Source: Pseudomonadota bacterium
GTDB lineage: Bacteria > Pseudomonadota > Gammaproteobacteria > Arenicellales > UBA868
Direction: 5' to 3'
Assembly: GCA_018661145.1 (NCBI GenBank)
Contig: JABJIU010000249.1
Coordinates: 1-6,577, forward strand
Length of the DNA stretch: 6,577 nucleotides
Below are positions 1 through 5,173 of the stretch, piece after piece. Within the stretch, counting starts at the first letter, position 1. Every line of letters begins with the position of its first letter. The position numbers were made by a program, and so were the translations under genes. The notes beneath the pieces were generated by a model. The model searched no databases and was not told the origin of the DNA. It was given only the letters and a program-made list of their open reading frames with translations.

Positions 1-2
1 GC

Positions 3-227
3 CACGTCACCGATGCCTCGAAAACCGCGCTCGTCGCTCTTGCAGCGTCACTTGCCGCCGATGGATATCATTTTATTGACTGTCAGGTAGTGTCAGAGCA
101 TCTGAACTCTTTAGGAGCGCAGGCGGTGCCACGGTATCGCTTCTCCTCTGAACTCAAGCAGGCTGTCGAGACTCCCGTAAACGGAACTCCCTGGAACTGG
201 ACCACAGCAGCGCGGGAGTTATCATGA
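3..227 (+). CDS. aat: Leucyl/phenylalanyl-tRNA--protein transferase, C-terminal part (5' end outside window)
   Basis: This enzyme transfers Leu or Phe from aminoacyl-tRNA to the N-terminal Arg or Lys of proteins in the cytoplasm, creating N-degrons read by ClpS/ClpAP. The frame is open from position 3 to a TGA at 225-227 and gives the last 74 residues of a protein that is about 230 residues in E. coli. Family-typical stretches visible are ASKTALVAL, then DGYHFIDCQVVSEHLNSLGA, then a V-P-R-Y-R-F segment matching the family's G-A-x-x-x-P-R-x-x-F. The C-terminal tail after that is variable, as is usual. Its stop overlaps the bpt start (ATGA at 224-227), implying translational coupling. The N-terminal half and the start lie upstream of the window, so it is partial because of the window edge and not broken. 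Identification rests on the conserved C-terminal motif and on the neighbouring bpt. Confidence 0.9.
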   Translation, partial: HVTDASKTALVALAASLAADGYHFIDCQVVSEHLNSLGAQAVPRYRFSSELKQAVETPVNGTPWNWTTAARELS

Positions 228-946
228 CCCGACAACAAAGCGCGCCGGATCTCTATCAGTCAACGGCGCACTCGTGCCCTTACCTGCCACAAGAAACCGC
301 AGCTAATCTGCTGATCGACCCCAACTATCCAGTGTCGTCGGCGCTTTATGACACCCTTATTCAAAATGGTTTCAGACGCAACGGCAAGCTGTTTTACCGT
401 CCGCATTGTCCGGCCTGCCGTCAGTGTCAATCGGTGCGCATCCATGTCAAGGAGTTCGGGATGAACCGGACGTTCCGGAGGGTCTGGAAGCGCAATCAGG
501 ACGTCTCGATGGAGATTCGGACGGTGGGATTTCGTGAGGAACACTTTTCTCTGTACCGCACCTACCAGTCAGTGCGCCACCCCGGCGACAGCATGGACAA
601 CCCCGACCCGGAAAAATACCAGAAGTTCTTGATCGAATCGGGCGTCGACACTTTCATGATCGAACTGCGTATCGGCAGACGACTGCTGTCTGTCTCGGTA
701 CTCGATCATGTAGCGAACGGTCTTTCGGCGGTCTATACCTTCTACGACCCGGCGGAGTCGTACCGCAGCCCAGGGATGCTGACGATCCTGCGCCAGATCG
801 AACTTGCTCGTTCAGTCGACTATGAGAATCTGTACCTCGGGTACTGGATCGAAGACTGTCCCAAAATGTCCTACAAAACCCGGTTTGCACCGGTTGAGGT
901 ATTTGATCCAGCGGCCCAGACCTGGTCGCCCCCCCAGTCTCAGTAA
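224..946 (+). CDS. bpt: Aspartate/glutamate leucyltransferase (bacterial arginyl-transferase family)
   Basis: Bpt (also named Ate) transfers Leu from Leu-tRNA to N-terminal Asp or Glu of cytoplasmic proteins, feeding them into the ClpS/ClpAP N-end rule pathway. The protein has 240 residues, the usual family length. The N-terminal ATE domain shows C18-P-Y-L, then GFRRNGKLFYRPHCPACRQC at about 49-68 with Cys62, Cys65 and Cys68. The C-terminal GNAT-like domain ends with YLGYWIEDCPKMSYKTRF near residue 205-224, a family hallmark. The ATG at 224 overlaps the aat stop by four bases, which supports this start, as does homology beginning within the first 20 residues. No separate Shine-Dalgarno of strength is seen, only GGGAG at 214-218 inside aat, about 5 bases upstream, which is reasonable. 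In many gammaproteobacteria infA follows bpt, but here an MBL-fold gene follows after 10 bases. Confidence 0.93.
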   Translation: MTRQQSAPDLYQSTAHSCPYLPQETAANLLIDPNYPVSSALYDTLIQNGFRRNGKLFYRPHCPACRQCQSVRIHVKEFGMNRTFRRVWKRNQDVSMEIRTVGFREEHFSLYRTYQSVRHPGDSMDNPDPEKYQKFLIESGVDTFMIELRIGRRLLSVSVLDHVANGLSAVYTFYDPAESYRSPGMLTILRQIELARSVDYENLYLGYWIEDCPKMSYKTRFAPVEVFDPAAQTWSPPQSQ

Positions 947-956
947 GGCGTTTTAC

Positions 957-1859
957 ATGGCCCAGATTCCCTTTGTCCACGACCATGATTTTGAGTACGG
1001 ACAGGTAGAAGTGCTGGCGCCCGGCATTCGCAGACTAACCGCCCGTAACCCAAGCGCCTTTACTTATCACGGCACGGGCACCTACATCATCGGAACCGGA
1101 ACCGTCGCCGTCATCGATCCCGGGCCCGCCGACCCGGCACATCTTGACGCGCTGATGAGGGGTCTTGAGGGTGAACACATCTCGCATATTCTGGTCACAC
1201 ACTGTCACCTGGATCACTCGCCAGGTGCGCGCGTCCTTCAAGCCGCATGCGACGTACCTACCTTTGCATTCGGACCCCATGGCACGGTATCAGAGCATCG
1301 GGAAGAAAGTGCCGAGGAAGGTGTCGATATCGATTTTGACCCTGATGTGCGCTTGGCTCACGGACAGCGCTTTACCGTCGGGAATCTTGAAGTAGAGTGC
1401 ATCCACACCCCGGGACATACCAGCAACCACATGTGCTTTGCCCTGCCTGCGTCCGGCGATGTTTTCAGCGGGGATCATGTGATGGCATGGTCCACCAGCG
1501 TCATCATTCCGCCCGACGGGAACATGGCTGACTATCTCAACAGCCTGCAACTGATGCTAGAACGAAACGATAAATGCTACTGGCCCACACATGGGCCGGC
1601 GTTGAGGGCACCTACGGCTTACGTTGAGGCACTTATCGCGCATCGCTATCAGCGCATGGATGACATTCTCGAACTTATAGCGCTCGAGTCGATGGGTATT
1701 CCAAAGATGGTGGCACCACTTTATCCTGGTCTGGACCCTCGGCTGATCGGCGCCGCCAGTCGCTCGATTCTGGCATCGCTGCTTTTCCTGATCGACAAAG
1801 GAAAGATTGAAGCCTCTGGCGATACACCTTTAGACAGCGCTTACCGCCGGCTTGTCTGA
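957..1859 (+). CDS. MBL-fold metallo-hydrolase, LACTB2-like, with C-terminal winged helix
   Basis: This is a predicted metal-dependent hydrolase of 300 residues. The metallo-beta-lactamase core carries T-H82-C-H84-L-D86-H87 (the HxHxDH motif), H154 in HTPGHTSNHM, D173 in SGDHVM and H212 in WPTHGP, so the full dinuclear metal ligand set is present. The last 80 or so residues, rich in helices and ending LFLIDKGKIEASG, match the winged-helix tail of LACTB2-type proteins (endoribonuclease or thioesterase-like in relatives). The substrate here is unknown. The frame extends upstream to 804 inside bpt, but ATG 957 is preferred: it lies 10 bases after the bpt stop, has a weak AAGG at 945-948, and homologous sequence begins soon after it. 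It is probably co-transcribed with aat-bpt. A glyoxalase II role is less likely because of the winged-helix tail. Confidence 0.87.
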   Translation: MAQIPFVHDHDFEYGQVEVLAPGIRRLTARNPSAFTYHGTGTYIIGTGTVAVIDPGPADPAHLDALMRGLEGEHISHILVTHCHLDHSPGARVLQAACDVPTFAFGPHGTVSEHREESAEEGVDIDFDPDVRLAHGQRFTVGNLEVECIHTPGHTSNHMCFALPASGDVFSGDHVMAWSTSVIIPPDGNMADYLNSLQLMLERNDKCYWPTHGPALRAPTAYVEALIAHRYQRMDDILELIALESMGIPKMVAPLYPGLDPRLIGAASRSILASLLFLIDKGKIEASGDTPLDSAYRRLV

Positions 1860-1897
1860 GGCCGATGTCCCGCCAAAGGTCATAGTTACTCGTTAAG

Positions 1898-1923
1898 ACC
1901 CAGTTCGCAAATTGGGTTATTTA
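1898..1923 (+). terminator. Candidate weak intrinsic terminator after the MBL gene
   Basis: ACCCAGTT (1898-1905) can pair with AATTGGGT (1910-1917), giving an 8-bp stem that includes one G-T wobble around a four-base CGCA loop. It is followed by the short U-rich run TTATTTA. It lies 38 bases after the stop of the MBL gene and ahead of the arsR promoter, where an operon end is expected. The stem is short and the U-tract is interrupted, so it may be weak or incidental. Confidence 0.4.
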
Positions 1924-1960
1924 GGCCACAAACCCTAGATCCCTCTGAAGAACCGCCCAA

Positions 1961-1998
1961 AACTTGCTTCAATAATTTATTTCGATAATACTCGATAT
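1961..1998 (+). promoter_or_regulatory. Candidate arsR promoter with overlapping operator
   Basis: This AT-rich stretch lies directly before the arsR ATG. GATAAT (1984-1989) resembles a -10 box and would place the transcription start at about 1996-1999, practically on the ATG. No good -35 box at 17-base spacing is visible; TTGCTT (1964-1969) is only 14 bases away. Positions 1979-1998 form an imperfect inverted repeat in which 14 of 20 positions are symmetric. Its half-sites are TCGA at 1982-1985 and 1992-1995, with flanking AT. A dyad of this kind covering the -10 is what autorepression by an ArsR dimer requires. The assignment to ArsR is inference from position. Confidence 0.45.
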
Positions 1999-2358
1999 AT
2001 GGACACGTTATCGGCGGTCGATGCTCTTTCTGCCCTCGCACAAGCCTCTCGGCTTCGAATCTTCCGATTGCTGGTCAAGCACAGTCCAGCCGGCCTTGCC
2101 GCAGGAAAAATTGCGGATGATCTCGGCGTACGTCACAACACGCTCTCGAGCCATGTCGCAATTCTGACCCGGGCGGGCCTGCTGAAGGCAGAGCGCAACG
2201 GTCGTTCGATTATCTACAGGGTTGATCCCAAGGGTATTCAGTCCCTGCTCTCCTATCTCGTGGAGGACTGTTGTGACGGGCAACCTGAATTGTGTACGCC
2301 GCTAGGCGCTACTCAAAAAAACCCATCGGCTCGAAAATCCCCAGCGGAGAGTTCCTGA
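1999..2358 (+). CDS. arsR: ArsR-family metalloregulator with C-terminal Cys cluster
   Basis: This is a DNA-binding repressor of the ArsR/SmtB family with 119 residues. The winged helix-turn-helix covers about 5-85: ALAQASRLRIFRLLVKHSPAG, a recognition helix near VRHNTLSSHVAILTRAGLL (44-62), and a wing around ERNGRSIIYRV (65-75). It lacks the classic ELCVCDL motif in the DNA-binding region. Instead it has Cys91, Cys92 and Cys99 near the C terminus (EDCCDGQPELC), resembling the C95/C96/C102 As(III) site described for the Acidithiobacillus ferrooxidans ArsR, although the last spacing is one residue longer here. Binding of As(III) or Sb(III) would release DNA. The ATG at 1999 has no Shine-Dalgarno, but relatives start at the same point (MDT/MET..AVxALxALAQ), so a leaderless mRNA is likely. 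The 3' end overlaps the aquaporin reading frame, and the two are almost certainly one operon. Residues after 101 are a nonconserved basic/Ser-rich tail. Confidence 0.88.
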   Translation: MDTLSAVDALSALAQASRLRIFRLLVKHSPAGLAAGKIADDLGVRHNTLSSHVAILTRAGLLKAERNGRSIIYRVDPKGIQSLLSYLVEDCCDGQPELCTPLGATQKNPSARKSPAESS

Positions 2359-3059
2359 TCGCGCCCTTCGCTCTCTCCCGCCGCCTGGTTGCTGAATGCC
2401 TCGGCACCTCCCTGCTGCTCGCCACGGTGGTGGGTTCAGGCATCATGGCTGAACGCCTCGCGGGCGGCAACGTCGCCCTTGCGCTTTTGGGAAACACTAT
2501 TCCTACGGGCGCCATACTGTTCGTACTCATTACGATGCTTGGTCCCGTTTCGGGAGCGCATTTGAATCCAGCCGTCACATTGGCGTTTCTGTTGCGTCGA
2601 GAGATCGGTACTTCACAGGCGCTGGTCTATATCATCGTCCAAGTGGTAGGTGCGGTTTTAGGAGCGCTGCTGGCCCATGCAATGTTTGAAGAAGACCTGC
2701 TGCAGGTATCAAGTAATGTGAGAAGCGGTCCGGCCCAATGGCTATCAGAGGCGGTCGCCACTTTTGGTCTGGTAGCTACAATCCTGGGAACACTGCGCTG
2801 GCGGCCGGAGGCGGTCCCGACAGCGGTGGGGCTCTACATCACCGCGGCTTACTGGTTTACCGCATCAACTTCGTTCGCCAACCCCGCCGTCACCATCGCG
2901 CGCAGCATGACCGACACCTTCAGCGGAATTGCCCCAGTCAATGCGCCCGGATTTATTCTGATGCAGTTCGTCGGCGCAGTCATTGCGACTGGATTTATGA
3001 GCTGGCTACTACAAACATCGGTATCGGGTTCGGAGAACTCAAACAAAGACGTGGATTAA
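2292..3059 (+). CDS. aqpS: AqpS-like aquaporin / MIP-family channel
   Basis: This is an inner-membrane channel of the major intrinsic protein family. AqpS-type members encoded in ars operons conduct trivalent arsenic species out of the cell after arsenate reduction. With the GTG start at 2292 it has 255 residues. Hydrophobic segments cover most of residues 30-245, consistent with six helices and two half-helices. Both NPA boxes are present, HLNPAV at 90-95 and FANPAV at 195-200. The residue after the second NPA is Val200 rather than the Arg of classic aquaporins. LLLATVVGSGIMAERLAGGN (41-60) is typical of the ars-linked group. The GTG has no ribosome site. A CTG at 2355, overlapping the arsR stop (CTGA) and preceded by GGAGAG, fits homologue length better and would give 234 residues starting next to ALSRRLVAE. 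The stop overlaps that of the convergent PhoU-like gene. Glycerol, water or another small solute remains possible as the substrate. Confidence 0.85.
   Translation: MYAARRYSKKPIGSKIPSGEFLIAPFALSRRLVAECLGTSLLLATVVGSGIMAERLAGGNVALALLGNTIPTGAILFVLITMLGPVSGAHLNPAVTLAFLLRREIGTSQALVYIIVQVVGAVLGALLAHAMFEEDLLQVSSNVRSGPAQWLSEAVATFGLVATILGTLRWRPEAVPTAVGLYITAAYWFTASTSFANPAVTIARSMTDTFSGIAPVNAPGFILMQFVGAVIATGFMSWLLQTSVSGSENSNKDVD
2346..2351 (+). promoter_or_regulatory. Shine-Dalgarno supporting a CTG start of the aquaporin at 2355
   Basis: GGAGAG lies inside the last arsR codons, with GGAG ending 5 bases before an in-frame CTG (2355-2357). That CTG overlaps the arsR TGA as CTGA. No ATG, GTG or TTG in the aquaporin frame is nearby to use this site, and the GTG at 2292 has no comparable site. 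The spacing is ideal, so this is the best evidence on where translation of the channel begins. Confidence 0.5.
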
Positions 3060-3724
3060 GTCGCCATCAGGAGGCGTAGGCGATTGCCTACCCTTTCTGC
3101 AAGATCTGCAAGTGTCGCGATCTGTCGTAACACCTGATGTAAAAAGATCGTCGCGACCCCGAGCTCATCTTCAATAGCGAAAAGTTTTCGTGCGGCCGTG
3201 TCGAGTTGTCGGTCGGTCTCAGTTTCCAGCCGGCCCAATTCCAGAATCATTTCATCTACCCGGCGGACTTCGGCGTCGCCAAATCCTGTCTCGACGAGTT
3301 CGTCCAGTTCATCAATGATGCGCTGGCCCTGCTCGCACGCGGCTACGACGCTTCTCGCAAGGGACATCGTTGGCTCTTTCATCACCTCAGGTAGGTGCAT
3401 ATTCCGCTGATCCGCAAGTTCTGCAATGTCCTGGGTGATATCCGCAATCGAATCCTGATAATCAAGAATCTCCAGAATAGTTCGCCGATCAAGTGCCATC
3501 ATGAACCGCTTCGGCGTGTGAGAACGAATCTCATGCTTGATCTGATCCGCCTCATGCTCGAGACGATCTATCTCTGCGCGCCGGTCCCGAATAACTTCGA
3601 TATCTCCTGTTGCCATGGCGTCGAGCAGCGGGAGAATCTCTCTGACACATAGAATCGCTACGCTCATGTGCTGCTGCATCGGTTTTATCGGTGATTTACT
3701 CACCAATTTATCTATCCAAGCCAA
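3056..3724 (-). CDS. DUF47 / TIGR00153 PhoU-like protein, partner of PiT
   Basis: This is a predicted soluble, all-helical PhoU-like protein of 222 residues, commonly encoded next to PiT phosphate transporters and thought to modulate them; its biochemical role is not settled. The N terminus KSPIKPMQQHM (10-20) is a family hallmark. PhoU-type metal-binding ExxxD motifs are visible at E56-D60 (RLEHEAD) and E167-D171 (RLETETD), one in each half, plus D91/D95/D99 in the helix YQDSIADITQD. The start is TTG at 3724-3722, chosen because a full AGGAGG lies 5 bases upstream and no ATG occurs before residue 16. It begins 9 bases after the pit stop, so the two are one operon. Its TAA overlaps the TAA of the convergent aquaporin gene through a shared TTAA. 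Confidence 0.88.
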   Translation of the reverse strand: MAWIDKLVSKSPIKPMQQHMSVAILCVREILPLLDAMATGDIEVIRDRRAEIDRLEHEADQIKHEIRSHTPKRFMMALDRRTILEILDYQDSIADITQDIAELADQRNMHLPEVMKEPTMSLARSVVAACEQGQRIIDELDELVETGFGDAEVRRVDEMILELGRLETETDRQLDTAARKLFAIEDELGVATIFLHQVLRQIATLADLAERVGNRLRLLMAT

Positions 3725-3729
3725 AATAA

Positions 3730-3735
3730 CCTCCT
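3730..3735 (-). promoter_or_regulatory. Strong Shine-Dalgarno fixing the TTG start of the PhoU-like gene
   Basis: On the minus strand AGGAGG is followed by a 5-base spacer (TTATT) and then TTG. The pit stop codon TAG (3736-3734) is embedded in the same TAGGAGG, so terminating ribosomes from pit sit on the initiation site of the next gene. This is consistent with translational coupling. Confidence 0.75.
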
Positions 3736-4987
3736 AAGGAGCTAACAAGCCCTTAAAGAAATAGAAAAAGAATATCGATAGTGCTGCGGCAATTGGCAAT
3801 GTTGCTACCCATGACGCGATGATCTTGCCGACCACCCGTAAATCCAGCGCCCCAATACCGCGGGCAAGACCTACCCCCAGTACGGCTCCTACCAATGTAT
3901 GCGTTGTTGAGATAGGAATACCCATCTGCGACGCCAATACGATCGTCGTGGCGGCCGAAAGTTGGGCGGCAAAACCTCGACTCGGCGTCAGTTCCGTGAT
4001 GCGCTTACCCACTGTCTCCATTACTCGATAACCCCAGGTTCCTAACCCAACGATGATCCCTACCCCACCAATGGCGAGCATCCAGGGCTCTACCGGCGCT
4101 TTGCTCCCTAAATCCATACCCTGAACTGCATGGGCGACAGCCGCAAGAGGTCCTATCGAGTTCGCCACATCATTAGATCCATGGGCGAACGCAATCGCGC
4201 AGGCCGTCAGAATCTGGAGCACAACAAAAATGCGTTCAACTCGGCTAAAGCGATTCTTGGGGTCTTCTGGACCAAGATTTACTCTACGAATGAGGAATAT
4301 TCCTAATCCCATTCCGATGAATCCCAGCACGATAGAGCCGATCAAGGCCTCTCCAAGATTAAGATCCAAATTAAGTGGTTTTAGCCCTTTAAAAAGGGTG
4401 ACTAGGCCGATGATAAAGAACACGAAAAAGAAAAATACGGGCCCGAGTTTTCGAATCTGAGCGACCGGATCCGGCCTATCTAGAACCCGAGATCGTGTAA
4501 TCTGAAAAATGAAAAATGCGATTACACCGGAGAGCAAAGGCGAACTCAGCCACGATAATACGATATGAGTGATCTTGTCCCACTTTACTGCATCGGGACC
4601 GATGGCGACTGCGCCGAAACCAACAATGGCGCCAACAATCGAATGTGTCGTCGATACCGGCAGGCCAAACCGGGTTGCGCCAACCAATAATGTGCCAGCG
4701 GCAGCCAGTGACGCCAACATTCCGTAGATGAGTTGATCTCGATCTATCATCGATAGATCGAGCATGCCTTTGCGTACGGTGTCGGTAACGTGCCCCCCAG
4801 CGAAAAAAGCACCGCAGAATTCGAAAATACCCGCGACGAGTATTGCACCCCAAACGGTCAACGCTCCTGAGCCGACACTGGTTCCCATAGCGTTGGCAAC
4901 ATCGTTCGCGCCAATGGCCCATGCCATATAAAGAGCAAGAAACCCTGCTATCCAGAGTGCGGGAGAGATTTCCGAAGCCCAATCCAT
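3734..4987 (-). CDS. pit: Inorganic phosphate transporter, PiT family
   Basis: This is a low-affinity phosphate permease of the inner membrane (PHO4/SLC20 superfamily), driven by cation symport; whether H+ or Na+ cannot be told from the sequence. It has 417 residues, shorter than E. coli PitA (499). The inverted-repeat architecture is clear: the signature GANDVANAMGTSVGSG (26-41) in the first half and GSNDVANSIGPLAAV (270-284) in the second, plus paired GLPVSTTHSIVGA (108-120) and GIPISTTHTLVGA (356-368). A charged cytoplasmic loop near 164-182 separates hydrophobic helices. The ATG at 4987 fits the family start, with a modest GAAGAG about 8-13 bases upstream. The PhoU-like gene follows after 9 bases. 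PiT proteins also carry arsenate, which is relevant to the facing arsR-aquaporin genes. Expression probably starts in the 4988-5173 gap. Confidence 0.93.
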   Translation of the reverse strand: MDWASEISPALWIAGFLALYMAWAIGANDVANAMGTSVGSGALTVWGAILVAGIFEFCGAFFAGGHVTDTVRKGMLDLSMIDRDQLIYGMLASLAAAGTLLVGATRFGLPVSTTHSIVGAIVGFGAVAIGPDAVKWDKITHIVLSWLSSPLLSGVIAFFIFQITRSRVLDRPDPVAQIRKLGPVFFFFVFFIIGLVTLFKGLKPLNLDLNLGEALIGSIVLGFIGMGLGIFLIRRVNLGPEDPKNRFSRVERIFVVLQILTACAIAFAHGSNDVANSIGPLAAVAHAVQGMDLGSKAPVEPWMLAIGGVGIIVGLGTWGYRVMETVGKRITELTPSRGFAAQLSAATTIVLASQMGIPISTTHTLVGAVLGVGLARGIGALDLRVVGKIIASWVATLPIAAALSIFFFYFFKGLLAP

Positions 4988-5023
4988 ATTGCGTCTCTTC
5001 TAATTTACGTATCGATCCAAAGA

Positions 5024-5035
5024 AACTTCGAAGTT
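5024..5035. promoter_or_regulatory. Perfect 12-bp palindrome upstream of pit
   Basis: AACTTCGAAGTT is a perfect palindrome 37 bases upstream of the pit start, downstream of the candidate promoter. It could be an operator or a minor leader hairpin. No known Pho-box pattern is visible here. Function is unknown and chance is possible. Confidence 0.3.
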
Positions 5036-5055
5036 AACAAAAGCGCGATTCTAAC

Positions 5056-5084
5056 CTTACATTACGATGGCATTGTCTTTTCAA
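5056..5084 (-). promoter_or_regulatory. Candidate sigma-70 promoter for pit and the PhoU-like gene
   Basis: On the minus strand TTGAAA (5084-5079) and TGTAAG (5061-5056) are separated by 17 bases, matching 5 of 6 and 4 of 6 of the -35 and -10 consensus. An alternative -10, TAGAAT (5053-5048), matches 5 of 6 but lacks a good -35. The position in the AT-rich 186-base gap between lpxD and pit is appropriate. Transcription would start about 60 bases before the pit ATG, leaving the 12-bp palindrome in the leader. Confidence 0.35.
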
Positions 5085-5146
5085 AATTGAGTATTTTCTA
5101 GCCATGGTTTTGCCGCCACCATTTCTCCCGAACCCTGGCGCTCGTC

Positions 5147-5163
5147 TCTTTGCCTAGCAAAGA
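5147..5163. repeat. Inverted repeat just after the lpxD stop
   Basis: TCTTTGC (5147-5153) and GCAAAGA (5157-5163) form a perfect 7-bp stem with a three-base loop, 10 bases past the lpxD stop on the minus strand. No T-run follows on either strand, so it is not a canonical intrinsic terminator. It could protect the 3' end of the lpxD mRNA or act as a weak or Rho-assisted pause. Confidence 0.4.
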
Positions 5164-5173
5164 ACCCGACGAA

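Noticed and set aside
804..956. Longer N terminus of the MBL protein (51 extra residues)
   Set aside because: It lies entirely within bpt in another frame, shows no family similarity, and a suitable ATG at 957 sits 10 bases after bpt.
4476..4982. 168-residue open frame on the minus strand overlapping pit
   Set aside because: It is an off-frame shadow of pit, rich in Arg/Cys/Trp with no recognisable domain, while the pit frame matches PiT throughout.
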